From a virus, in the IMG/VR virus record IMGVR_UViG_3300037847_002005, positions 1 through 34,114 of that record: a stretch of DNA of 34,114 bases; one strand, 5' to 3'. The translations under genes were made by a program, and so were the position numbers. Under the pieces are notes generated by a model. That model ran no database searches. It was not told the origin of the DNA and saw only the letters and a program-made list of their open reading frames with translations. Below, in pieces: positions 1 through 5,858 of the stretch (position 1 is its first letter; the number at the start of each line of letters is the position of its first letter).

Positions 1-374
1 CATGCTTGACGATCCATGTTAATCGGTCTCTTCGCATCGTACAGATAGCGACGATCCATCACCCTCGGTCCAAGGTTCTTTCCATCAATAATTAATACGC
101 TCCCGGAGGAAGGATGATGAACCAAGTTATAAACCCGACCTCCATGCTGAGTTCGTAAGGTCTGCCATGCAATCTGGAGGGGTCTAAATGTAGGATAGCT
201 CTTGTCATTTCTTGTTGTCAAAACCTTTAATTCAAACCATGCTTCATTCCCTTTATAACACCCAGTCAGGTCAGGTATCCCAGTCGCAGTATATGATTCC
301 AACCTAGACCAGTGACACAGTCCCTCAGTCTGTTTTTTAATTATGTTCCAAAATTTTGTTTCAGGTTTAATCAT
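1..374 (-). CDS. PD-(D/E)XK (VRR-NUC-like) endonuclease, partial
   Basis: The frame is open from an ATG at 374 to the window edge, giving 124 residues without a stop, so the C-terminus is missing. The protein carries the nuclease signature G-I-P-D (Pro34-Asp35) followed by E-L-K (Glu48, Lys50) and a conserved R-P-L-Q near residue 70, with an earlier acidic Glu26. This is the layout of small VRR-NUC and Holliday-junction-resolvase-like PD-(D/E)XK enzymes, which cut branched or damaged DNA. In a phage such an enzyme would act in recombination, packaging or host DNA breakdown. It is the last gene in the transcription order of this window and lies just beyond a strong terminator that follows the 156-residue gene, so it probably has its own promoter or depends on readthrough. 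The family call is good; the exact substrate is unknown. Confidence 0.75.
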   Translation of the reverse strand, partial: MIKPETKFWNIIKKQTEGLCHWSRLESYTATGIPDLTGCYKGNEAWFELKVLTTRNDKSYPTFRPLQIAWQTLRTQHGGRVYNLVHHPSSGSVLIIDGKNLGPRVMDRRYLYDAKRPINMDRQA

Positions 375-385
375 AACACTAGGTC

Positions 386-414
386 AAAAAAACCCCCAGT
401 CGTTAAACTGGGGG
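386..414 (-). terminator. Rho-independent terminator
   Basis: On the minus strand an 8-bp perfect GC-rich stem (CCCCCAGT with ACTGGGGG, 393-400 and 407-414) with a 6-base loop is followed directly by seven T residues (386-392). It lies 9 bases after the stop codon of the gene at 423-893, so it ends that transcript. It is the clearest intrinsic terminator in the window. Confidence 0.92.
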
Positions 415-422
415 AAGGTAAA

Positions 423-893
423 TTATTTTTTAGGGATAACGTATAACTCAACGAAGTTCTTACCCCAACTGGTAGACTTTGCAGACTGTCCACCGTTAAG
501 AGCATCAATTAAAGCGTGGAACGAACGTGCCTTAATTGACTTATGAAACTGATCCACCATTGCAAGCGTAAGTGGATCTTTACCCTTTTGGCAATTGATT
601 AACTGCCAGACCACCTTTGCACGAAGAGTAGACTTTGCCGTACCGTTTTCTTCATAAAGGGTTTTTTTCTTTTCCCAAGGAAACGGTAACTCATCTTTAA
701 GGTTAACACCCTCAACAAGACGAACGCCTACATTGTTAATGTTACCTCCAGCATTTTGCTGAACAAAAGCAGTGATGTCAGCAACTGTAACACCCTCACG
801 CTTTTGGATACGCTCAGCTGATAAAGCAGTAATACCAGTGAACACGATAGGCTTTTGAGAAGATGCCTGAACTTTTTTAGCTACCTGAGCCAT
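423..893 (-). CDS. Unknown 156-residue protein, independently transcribed
   Basis: The start at 893 follows an excellent ribosome binding site (AGAAAGGAG, 9 bases upstream). The protein is soluble-looking and lysine-rich at the N-terminus (AKKVQASSQK), with a W-E-K-K-K segment near residue 73 and a G-G-Q-S stretch near the C-terminus. I do not recognise the family. The gene has its own candidate promoter (938-955) and a strong terminator (386-414), so it is a monocistronic unit. In this compressed genome that suggests high or separately timed expression. It sits between a nuclease and the small terminase, which could mean a DNA-binding or host-takeover role, but nothing in the sequence shows this directly. 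Confidence 0.8.
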   Translation of the reverse strand: MAQVAKKVQASSQKPIVFTGITALSAERIQKREGVTVADITAFVQQNAGGNINNVGVRLVEGVNLKDELPFPWEKKKTLYEENGTAKSTLRAKVVWQLINCQKGKDPLTLAMVDQFHKSIKARSFHALIDALNGGQSAKSTSWGKNFVELYVIPKK

Positions 894-937
894 AATAAAA
901 TCTCCTTTCTGTGAGATTAAGTTTTTGCTTTATTGCA

Positions 938-955
938 ATTATAGAGTACCAAATA
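938..955 (-). promoter_or_regulatory. Candidate promoter with TATTTGGTACT motif
   Basis: The minus strand has a perfect TATAAT (938-943), preceded 1 base upstream by the 11-mer TATTTGGTACT (945-955). The same 11-mer occurs once more, upstream of the gene at 4764-5036. No good -35 hexamer is visible at normal spacing, so the 11-mer may replace it. The leader then runs into TCACAGAAAGGA, which is also shared with the second copy. Confidence 0.5.
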
Positions 956-1005
956 ACTTCCTCATTGTAAACCCCTAAATACTCATAAAGATAAAACTTT
1001 TCATC

Positions 1006-1290
1006 TTATAACCAGTCTTGTATTTGCTTAATTGCATCATCTAGATCTGACTGTGTTTGGCAATACCAACTCATAGCGACACGTTCATGATTCCAATTTT
1101 CATACATAATCCAACATGCTAATCCGCCAGGAGCTGGATCAATCGGTGATCTAATTACAGACCATTGTGTTATGTCATTTGGTAACCAACACCAGACATT
1201 AGATATACTGACAATATCAGGGACTTTATTATTATCTTTGCCATGCTTTTTTGCTTGGTCATAAAGATATTGTTTTGCACTATCAAACAT
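1006..1290 (-). CDS. Unknown 94-residue protein
   Basis: The ATG at 1290 follows a good ribosome binding site (TTAAAGGAG). The product is acidic and unusually tryptophan-rich, with seven Trp in 94 residues, and includes a W-C-W pair near residue 34. No motif I recognise. It is preceded by a short inverted repeat and a TCACACTATA motif that may be its promoter region. The small terminase gene is directly upstream. Confidence 0.7.
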   Translation of the reverse strand: MFDSAKQYLYDQAKKHGKDNNKVPDIVSISNVWCWLPNDITQWSVIRSPIDPAPGGLACWIMYENWNHERVAMSWYCQTQSDLDDAIKQIQDWL

Positions 1291-1304
1291 GATTTTCTCC
1301 TTTA

Positions 1305-1329
1305 ACTATACTTATATAGTATAGTGTGA
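1305..1329 (-). promoter_or_regulatory. Inverted repeat and TCACACTATA motif upstream of 94-residue gene
   Basis: A 7-bp inverted repeat (ACTATAC, 1305-1311; GTATAGT, 1319-1325; 7-base centre) lies just upstream of the ribosome binding site. It overlaps the minus-strand 10-mer TCACACTATA (1320-1329), which recurs at 16067-16076 inside another candidate promoter. It could be an operator over a promoter. Weak -10-like hexamers are present but no convincing -35. Confidence 0.35.
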
Positions 1330-1360
1330 TTTAAATTGAGGTAGTGTTATGATATCAAAG

Positions 1361-1873
1361 TTATTTAGCTGATGATTCTTTGTGATTCACTAATTGTGGG
1401 AACTCTTCTTGGATTCTTTTTATTTCGTGCATTACTTCATCACGACTCATTTGGTCAATCCGTCCCATCAATATTTCTTTTCTATCTATATATAATCCAG
1501 CCGCTTGACCTCTTGCCTTTTCAGCCGCGACAGCTGATGCGTAATTTTGGTTAGCCATCGCATCATCTCTTATTTGTGATAGTTTACGAACATGGCTTTC
1601 AAAAGTTACTTCGTATTTATGTTGGAGTTCTAATTTAAGTTGGTGTATCCTATCCAATATTTGTGGATAATCCCGACCGTTAAGCATCCTACTGGCAATC
1701 GCATGAGCATTTGACACTGCGTATCCAGCTTGAATCGCGGCTTCAGTTTGTGTGACTTCTTCAGTTGCATAGATTTTACAAAACTTTTCTTGCTTGGGTG
1801 TCAAACCAAAATCAATCTTTGGGTTAGCTACAACCTCAAGCTTCTTTCTATGGGTTTCTTTCGCCTTTGCCAT
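1361..1873 (-). CDS. terS: Terminase small subunit
   Basis: This 170-residue protein matches the Terminase_2 type of small subunit. After a basic N-terminal tail, residues 24-60 contain L-T-P-K-Q-E-K-F-C and then Q-T-E-A-A-I-Q-A-G-Y, the helix-turn-helix core that recognises the packaging site. The C-terminal half is helical and charged, as expected for the oligomerisation and large-subunit contact regions. Small terminases start headful or cos packaging together with TerL, which is not in this window. The gene stands alone behind its own promoter: TATAAT lies 6 bases before the ATG, which predicts a leaderless mRNA. A conserved 50-bp element lies a further 75 bases upstream. No Shine-Dalgarno sequence is visible, in contrast to almost every neighbour. 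Confidence 0.88.
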   Translation of the reverse strand: MAKAKETHRKKLEVVANPKIDFGLTPKQEKFCKIYATEEVTQTEAAIQAGYAVSNAHAIASRMLNGRDYPQILDRIHQLKLELQHKYEVTFESHVRKLSQIRDDAMANQNYASAVAAEKARGQAAGLYIDRKEILMGRIDQMSRDEVMHEIKRIQEEFPQLVNHKESSAK

Positions 1874-1879
1874 ATCTTT

Positions 1880-1907
1880 ATTATATAACTCTGCTTAATA
1901 GTAACAA
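1880..1907 (-). promoter_or_regulatory. Sigma70-type promoter of terS
   Basis: On the minus strand, TTGTTA (1902-1907), a 16-base spacer and a perfect TATAAT (1880-1885). The sequence TATATAATAAAG around the -10 is shared exactly with the SNF2 promoter at 21228-21239. Transcription would start about 7 bases after the -10, at or next to the A of the terS ATG. Confidence 0.65.
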
Positions 1908-1947
1908 CAACTAAATTCTTATCATGCCGAATGGAATCCAGTTGTTG

Positions 1948-2000
1948 TCGCGAAACGGAAATAATATATCAGATATCGTATATTATAATATCTGATTTTG
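1948..2000 (+). repeat. Repeated regulatory element, copy A
   Basis: A block of about 50 bp that reads TCGCG-AA-ACGGAAA, then an AT-rich part with a 9-bp inverted repeat (ATCAGATAT and ATATCTGAT around an 11-base centre), ending in AATATCTGATTT. A close copy in the opposite orientation is at 21131-21181. In both places the CGCG end faces a TATATAATAAAG promoter. It looks like an operator, or an activator or host-factor site, rather than coding sequence. Confidence 0.6.
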
Positions 2001-2004
2001 TTTT

Positions 2005-2190
2005 TCAGTCTGATTTCAATTTACCACTATATAGCAGACTTTTGTTTTGTTCATGCTCTAATTTTCTGTTCATATGATCCGAGACCCCTTTGGCATCGTC
2101 ATAGGTATAATGCTGAGTAACCTTTTTGCCCTCAGCATCAACCACAATGTACAGACCATCGGGCATGGTACGTACTTCATAACTCTTCAT
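2005..2190 (-). CDS. Unknown 61-residue protein
   Basis: The likely start is the ATG at 2190, which begins MKSYEVR and has GAGGG upstream; an in-frame ATG 5 codons earlier lies inside the upstream gene. The product is hydrophilic, with a short beta-like start (YEVRTMPDGLYIVVDAEGKKV) and a charged helical tail. It overlaps the end of the 74-residue gene by 14 bases. No known family. Confidence 0.65.
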   Translation of the reverse strand: MKSYEVRTMPDGLYIVVDAEGKKVTQHYTYDDAKGVSDHMNRKLEHEQNKSLLYSGKLKSD

Positions 2191-2401
2191 AGAGACCCTC
2201 CACACTTATTTTAATCTTAAGTTTATCAATATCAGACTCGTGATACAACACTTTAACACCATCAACTTTGAATGTTTGGTTGAGTAACCTAGTCATCATC
2301 TTATAATAATGTTTTTTGGTAGGCTCATCCATATCATCAATAGTAAATATTTCAATAGGTGCTTTTGCACTAGAGTCAAAAACAAGCATATCCCTAGACA
2401 T
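2177..2401 (-). CDS. Unknown 74-residue protein
   Basis: The start at 2401 (MSRDMLVF) is set by a strong ribosome binding site, AGAAAGGAGG, 6 bases upstream; the longer in-frame ORF would lack one. The protein is acidic, with a D-D-M-D-E-P patch near residue 22 and a lysine-rich middle. No known family. It is the third gene of a short string of small overlapping genes (2959 to 2005). Confidence 0.7.
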   Translation of the reverse strand: MSRDMLVFDSSAKAPIEIFTIDDMDEPTKKHYYKMMTRLLNQTFKVDGVKVLYHESDIDKLKIKISVEGLYEEL

Positions 2402-2402
2402 T

Positions 2403-2774
2403 TTAAACCTCCTTTCTATACTCCCATTTATAAACATCACCTGACGGCTTTGTCAGTTGCCACATTAACTCATCACAATGGTCTTTACCAAAACTTAATT
2501 CTTGTTTAGTGAGATACAGACTATTGCACTCAGCCTCTTTACCATTGTTCCAAGTATAAGTAATAACAAGACTTTCGTAAGCCTCATCAACAAATATATA
2601 GAAGGTTGTGTGGTCACTGACACGGAAAATATATTTACCTTTTTTAATATCAGTATCAGCAGAAAACGGACCCATGCCACAATCACGAAAGTGTTTATAG
2701 ATCCAGCCACCTACGACATTACCAAACCACTCATGGTAAGGTATGTCCATATGATCAAATAAAGTTTCACTCAT
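2403..2774 (-). CDS. Unknown 123-residue protein
   Basis: The start at 2774 overlaps the stop of the 62-residue gene as ATGA, which points to translational coupling; GGTGG lies just upstream. The protein is rich in aromatic residues (W-F-G-N-V-V-G-G-W-I-Y-K-H-F near residue 16) and looks like a small alpha/beta domain. It has no metal-binding or catalytic motif I can name. Confidence 0.7.
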   Translation of the reverse strand: MSETLFDHMDIPYHEWFGNVVGGWIYKHFRDCGMGPFSADTDIKKGKYIFRVSDHTTFYIFVDEAYESLVITYTWNNGKEAECNSLYLTKQELSFGKDHCDELMWQLTKPSGDVYKWEYRKEV

Positions 2775-2959
2775 AATGCCACCTTATACTTGCCATTGAT
2801 GCGACCAATATACTCAGACTGTAGATTTTTACCACTAATCATAAGTACAAAAGCCATCATATCCTTCACGTCTTTTTCATTTTCGTGTTGGAATACTTCA
2901 CGAATGCTACCGTCCTCATTATAAATGATTCCAGTAGCCCATTGCTTTTTGTTTTCCAT
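2771..2959 (-). CDS. Unknown 62-residue protein
   Basis: The start at 2959 (MENKKQWA) follows AGAAAGGAG at ideal spacing. The protein reads as a beta hairpin (TGIIYNEDGSIREVFQ) followed by a helix, a fold common in small phage proteins that bind other proteins. It begins the small-gene string 2959 to 2005. Upstream, 2960-3015 holds AT-rich sequence with a CACGTG palindrome that may contain its promoter. Confidence 0.7.
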   Translation of the reverse strand: MENKKQWATGIIYNEDGSIREVFQHENEKDVKDMMAFVLMISGKNLQSEYIGRINGKYKVAL

Positions 2960-3015
2960 GGTTGACTCCTTTCTATAATTAACCATATAAATATAGTAAC
3001 ACGTGATTTAGGGAA

Positions 3016-3612
3016 CTATAGCCATTTTTTGTCTTCGTCCTGCAACCTTTTTATCTTTTGTTTGAGTATACCTAATCCTAAAGCACTATGCCGTCTAACT
3101 TTTCTACTAGACTCTGGAGGAAAGAAAATGTCATTTGGATTACTTTTAGTCGCCATTTTGAAGGGGCGAATGGAAAAGCAGACTTCACATTTGTAAAATG
3201 GAGCGAACAACGAAAATACTAAATCACCAATCGTTCTTGGTGGTAAATCACACATGAGGCAAGTTGGTCGTGCATCCGTTAATTTAAGGCATGTAAAATT
3301 ATCCAAGTGCCATCCTCCATCGGCTAAAGTACGCATATCAGCTTGCCTATCTGTCATACTGTAACCTTGTAGACGACGTGACCGAATGTATGGATATTTT
3401 GTCTTCTTATATTTTTTCTTACGTTTATTATTGACATCAGGGCGATTGGGTTTTGCCACCTTATCTTTTAAATGTTTAGCTCTGTACTTGAGGGGAGGCA
3501 GAGGTACAGCACGCATTGAGGGAAGAGGCTCTACCTTAACCTCTTCCTTTGTTAAGTTGTGGAGTTCAGCAAACTCCGTAAGTATTTGATCTAATTGATC
3601 TTTCACCGACAC
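3016..3612 (-). CDS. Basic zinc-ribbon protein, possible DNA or RNA binder
   Basis: This 198-residue protein starts at a GTG (3612), or at another GTG two codons later, overlapping the stop of the 76-residue gene by 10 bases. Residues 1-25 form an acidic helix and residues 45-80 are strongly basic, with runs of K and R. A cysteine pair C-L-M-C (118-121) and a second pair C-E-V-C (142-145), with an extra Cys108, form a probable zinc ribbon. The C-terminal 50 residues are again basic. The layout fits a nucleic-acid-binding protein, possibly a transcription or replication modulator. I do not recognise a named family, and the function is inferred only from composition and the metal site. Confidence 0.7.
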   Translation of the reverse strand: MSVKDQLDQILTEFAELHNLTKEEVKVEPLPSMRAVPLPPLKYRAKHLKDKVAKPNRPDVNNKRKKKYKKTKYPYIRSRRLQGYSMTDRQADMRTLADGGWHLDNFTCLKLTDARPTCLMCDLPPRTIGDLVFSLFAPFYKCEVCFSIRPFKMATKSNPNDIFFPPESSRKVRRHSALGLGILKQKIKRLQDEDKKWL

Positions 3613-3833
3613 TCGCAGTTTACTATTTCTTCAATATGGTCGGCACTACATCCATTAGCGTGTAGTTTACTGACAAGACGCTTCTTAGCTTTGTCTGCTT
3701 TACGTTTAATGAAGGACCTTGCCGTGGGACGAGATAAATCAAATATACCATAAGTGCTATTAATCTCATCGTGATACTCACCTACAGCTTGATCAATCTC
3801 ATCTTGCCAGAGTTGTTTTACTTTGCCCATCAT
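3603..3833 (-). CDS. Unknown 76-residue protein
   Basis: It starts at the tandem ATGATG at 3833 behind GCAGGAG. The sequence is mostly helical and charged (RSFIKRKADKAKKRL near residue 39), with cysteines at the C-terminus. It overlaps both neighbours by a few bases, so it is part of a coupled operon running 4169 to 3016. No known family. Confidence 0.68.
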   Translation of the reverse strand: MMGKVKQLWQDEIDQAVGEYHDEINSTYGIFDLSRPTARSFIKRKADKAKKRLVSKLHANGCSADHIEEIVNCECR

Positions 3834-3976
3834 GGTTTCTCCTGCAAATGCTCTTTAATTAAATGAGCTACGACATCAGTGTAACTTAACTTGAAGCCTA
3901 GCTTTTGTTCAAGCAGACCCTTCACATAGTCTAGGTCTGCTTTTACACCCTCATTTTTTATTTGTATGAGAGTCAT
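3830..3976 (-). CDS. Small ribbon-helix-helix-like protein (48 residues)
   Basis: The start is taken as the ATG at 3976, one base after the stop of the previous gene; longer in-frame starts would overlap that gene fully. The 48 residues read as a short strand (TLIQIK), a helix (DLDYVKGLLEQKLGF) and a second helix (SYTDVVAHLIKEHL). This is the pattern of Arc/MetJ-type ribbon-helix-helix repressors, which bind DNA as dimers. It could be a phage regulator. Similarity is by pattern only. Confidence 0.6.
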   Translation of the reverse strand: MTLIQIKNEGVKADLDYVKGLLEQKLGFKLSYTDVVAHLIKEHLQEKP

Positions 3977-3977
3977 G

Positions 3978-4169
3978 TTAGTTTGCTCGTTGCTCTTGTA
4001 AATGCTTGGTCCACCTTGTAAAGATATCCCTAGCCTCTTGTAATGGAACACCTAACTCCTCGTGCATCATGCGAGGTGCTCCCATCATATTTATTGCACC
4101 AGAATCACGTAAGTCAGTTAAAAATGTAAACCACTCACTGTCTGGTTTTTTTATAGTATCATTAGCCAT
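3978..4169 (-). CDS. Conserved small phage protein (63 residues)
   Basis: The start at 4169 (MANDTIKK) follows AGAAGGAGG at good spacing. The pattern S-E-W-F-T-F-L-T-D-L-R-D-S-G-A-I-N-M followed by a short helical tail resembles small hypothetical proteins I recall from many marine phages, but I cannot name a function. It heads the coupled operon 4169 to 3016 and has a strong extended -10 promoter just upstream. Confidence 0.72.
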   Translation of the reverse strand: MANDTIKKPDSEWFTFLTDLRDSGAINMMGAPRMMHEELGVPLQEARDIFTRWTKHLQEQRAN

Positions 4170-4200
4170 ATAGACCTCCTTCTGTTGTTTACTATAATTA

Positions 4201-4209
4201 ATTATACCA
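4201..4209 (-). promoter_or_regulatory. Extended -10 promoter
   Basis: On the minus strand TGGTATAAT is a perfect extended -10 (TGN-TATAAT), about 35 bases before the start of the 63-residue gene. No -35 match is needed for this promoter class. It probably drives the operon 4169 to 3016. Confidence 0.6.
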
Positions 4210-4275
4210 AGTGACAAAGCAGGAGGTACTATAAAAATATCCAAACGACCAAAAGAATAAGTATTGCCCAACAGA

Positions 4276-4482
4276 TCATAAGCCGTTCTTTGCGTTTTCT
4301 TGGTCTTCAATTAGTGACAACCAACGGTCAAAACTTTCACGCAAGTCCTCAGGCATATCATGAAAACTTGTTTCTTCCTTTGGTGAATCATTCCATTGAA
4401 TTAATATGCGTGATGATGTTATTCTTCTGGGTGTGCCGTCTGTTCTCATACGCTCACCTTTATTATTTATTAACTCTTTCAT
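4276..4482 (-). CDS. Unknown 68-residue protein behind a structured leader
   Basis: The start at 4482 (MKELINNKGERM) has AGAAAGGAA upstream. The protein is hydrophilic and contains a R-I-T-S-S-R-I-L-I-Q-W strand and an acidic helix (DMPEDLRESFDRWLSLIEDQE). No known family. It is the first gene downstream of the hairpin-rich region 4513-4741, so if that region is a cis-acting RNA this gene would be its target. Confidence 0.68.
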   Translation of the reverse strand: MKELINNKGERMRTDGTPRRITSSRILIQWNDSPKEETSFHDMPEDLRESFDRWLSLIEDQENAKNGL

Positions 4483-4512
4483 TTACTTTCCTTTCTATAA
4501 AAGTGCAAGTTT

Positions 4513-4741
4513 GTGTAGATTCGGGACAACCATTTTTAGAGGAGACGATCCCATCGCCATGAAAAACTTTAATAAAACTCAGCTCCACAAAACTGTCTCG
4601 TTCACTAATAATGAGGGAAGACAGTTTGTGCATCTACACCATTGTAGAGGTCGGACTTGCCACCGACCCCATGTAAAGGAGTTGCCTCCACCCTCGTAAC
4701 TGTTAAAAAATCTGTGTAAAAAGAGTGTAGAGCGTTTGCTC
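4513..4741 (-). ncRNA. Candidate structured RNA or 5' leader
   Basis: This 281-base gap between genes (4483-4763) has no convincing ORF but many perfect hairpins. Listed by + coordinates: 4730-4741 (GAGC stem); 4678-4689 (GGAG-GCAA-CTCC on the minus strand, a GNRA tetraloop); 4649-4668 (6-bp GGTCGG/CCGACC); 4633-4648 (6-bp TCTACA/TGTAGA, stacked directly next to the previous one); 4586-4630 (12 pairs with one bulge); and 4544-4558 (GGCGAT/ATCGTC with one G-U). ATCTACAC at 4632-4639 can alternatively pair with GTGTAGAT at 4513-4520. The loop CCCTC (4613-4617) can pair with GAGGG (4691-4695). The GNRA loop favours the minus strand. It does not match a tRNA or a riboswitch class I know. Confidence 0.5.
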
Positions 4742-4763
4742 AAAAACAAAATGTATTACATAA

Positions 4764-5036
4764 TCAATCACTGGTTTCCTCCTTGTTACTATTGTTAATT
4801 ACACTCTCTGCTGTCAACTTACCTTGCTTGTAGAGTGCTGGATCTTTTAATTTAACATATTCCATAAACACTGTGACAAACATGTAGTCCTCAGATAAGT
4901 GCTGGATTTTTGTACTTAACTCCATACACTCATGGGCGAGAGCCATTGGACCATGACCTTTTGTAAATAACTTTTCAGGTAAATGTTGCCTGACCATGTT
5001 ATCTGCATGTCGTGGCGATTTTTGTTTTGCTTGCAT
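4764..5036 (-). CDS. Unknown 90-residue protein
   Basis: The start at 5036 (MQAKQKSPRH) follows CAGAAAGGA. The middle is helical with a histidine/methionine-rich stretch (HGPMALAHECMELSTKI), and the tail is polar. No family recognised. Its promoter and leader resemble those of the 423-893 gene, so the two may be expressed at the same time. The structured region 4513-4741 follows it. Confidence 0.68.
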   Translation of the reverse strand: MQAKQKSPRHADNMVRQHLPEKLFTKGHGPMALAHECMELSTKIQHLSEDYMFVTVFMEYVKLKDPALYKQGKLTAESVINNSNKEETSD

Positions 5037-5064
5037 AAGTTTTTCCTTTCTGTGAATAAATTAC

Positions 5065-5086
5065 TTATAATAAATAGTACCAAATA
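5065..5086 (-). promoter_or_regulatory. Candidate promoter, second TATTTGGTACT copy
   Basis: The minus strand carries TATTTGGTACT (5076-5086), identical to 945-955, followed by a TATAA-type -10 (TTATAA, 5065-5070) and then by a leader with the shared TCACAGAAAGGA. The distance from motif to start codon is nearly the same in both copies, which suggests a duplicated promoter and leader. Confidence 0.45.
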
Positions 5087-5103
5087 GATAATTGATTACA
5101 ATA

Positions 5104-5502
5104 TTATAGTAGTCCTTTTAATCTATGCTTCTCTGCTTTCTTTACTATTTGATGGACACGTTGACGTGACATACCATATATCTTTCCTATATCGGCTAGA
5201 CTTCTTTGGTGAGTCCAATAGTCTTCATAAATAAGACTGTTACGATCTTTGTTATAGAAGGGTGACATTTTATTACGTCCATCCACAACAAATCGTGCGA
5301 GTTGTAGTTTATCAATCCATCTACGCATCGTTACTTCAGACACATTAAAGAACTGTGCCAATTTTTTATTTGTCCATCTCATACTCGGTTGGTTCAAGTG
5401 AGTCAAACAAGTCCGTATGCTGTCCTCAACATCAGGTGTTAGTTTAGTCACGCCTAACCTCCGCTTGCCTAAATCCATGTGGTCTAAATAATATTGTGCC
5501 AT
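5104..5502 (-). CDS. Two-HTH DNA-binding protein with sigma-region-4-like domain
   Basis: The start is uncertain: I use the ATG at 5502 (MAQYYLDHMD), but a TTG at 5532 or an ATG at 5478 is possible. With the first choice it has 132 residues. Residues 43-68 (W-T-N-K-K-L-A-Q-F-F-N-V-S-E-V-T-M-R-R-W) form one helix-turn-helix. Residues 100-122 (S-L-A-D-I-G-K-I-Y-G-M-S-R-Q-R-V-H-Q-I) form a second that closely follows the region 4.2 pattern of sigma-70 factors, the part that reads -35 promoter elements. No region 2 is present, so it is more likely a transcription regulator than a full sigma factor. It overlaps the upstream 65-residue gene by 59 bases. It is the best candidate for a phage transcription switch in this window. 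Confidence 0.72.
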   Translation of the reverse strand: MAQYYLDHMDLGKRRLGVTKLTPDVEDSIRTCLTHLNQPSMRWTNKKLAQFFNVSEVTMRRWIDKLQLARFVVDGRNKMSPFYNKDRNSLIYEDYWTHQRSLADIGKIYGMSRQRVHQIVKKAEKHRLKGLL

Positions 5503-5641
5503 CTTTTTTGCGAGACAGCCAACCACTCCCAATGTATTGATAAGGGAAAGCGTTTTTACCGAGTAATGATTGTTTCCTCAACTCAAGCCTAACTTCGCTT
5601 TGTACATCTTCTGGTAATTCATTTATTGTTTGATATTGCAT
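5444..5641 (-). CDS. Unknown 65-residue protein
   Basis: The start at 5641 (MQYQTINELPEDV) is chosen because AAAGGAAAG precedes it. Residues 3-25 are a charged helix, and residues 35-55 contain F-P-Y-Q-Y-I-G-S-G-W and K-K-D-G-T-I, which look like beta strands. No family recognised. It overlaps both neighbours, being read in a different frame from the HTH gene downstream. Confidence 0.62.
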   Translation of the reverse strand: MQYQTINELPEDVQSEVRLELRKQSLLGKNAFPYQYIGSGWLSRKKDGTILFRPHGFRQAEVRRD

Positions 5642-5843
5642 TTTCTTTCCTTTCTTCTTTAAAACATTCACCTAAAACAATATTTTGCCAGATTGGTTTT
5701 TCTCTAGTTCTATAATGTAGAAATCTAATTTGGCATTCTCTTTTAGTTTCAAACTCCCATCTAAACTTATGAGTGTAGCATGCTTGTTTAGGCTCACCGT
5801 TAACTATCCAAGCAGAACAAATTAATCCTATTGCTTTAAACAT
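5619..5843 (-). CDS. Unknown 74-residue protein, possible signal peptide
   Basis: The start at 5843 follows GGAGGAGC. The first 14 residues (MFKAIGLICSAWIV) are hydrophobic and could be a signal sequence or a membrane anchor. The rest has three cysteines and basic residues (RWEFETKRECQIRF). A small exported protein is possible, for example for superinfection exclusion or lysis control, but this is speculation. Confidence 0.62.
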   Translation of the reverse strand: MFKAIGLICSAWIVNGEPKQACYTHKFRWEFETKRECQIRFLHYRTREKPIWQNIVLGECFKEERKENAISNNK

Positions 5844-5858
5844 CTTGCTCCTCCATAA

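Noticed and set aside
1948-2000. Element A as a replication origin
   Set aside because: It is AT-rich with inverted repeats, but each copy is tied in the same orientation to a promoter, which fits an operator better. No iterons were seen.
4406-4699. Plus-strand frame across the hairpin-rich gap
   Set aside because: No ribosome site at the first ATG, His/Cys-rich nonsense-like product, and it overlaps the coding gene at 4276-4482. The region is better explained as structured RNA.
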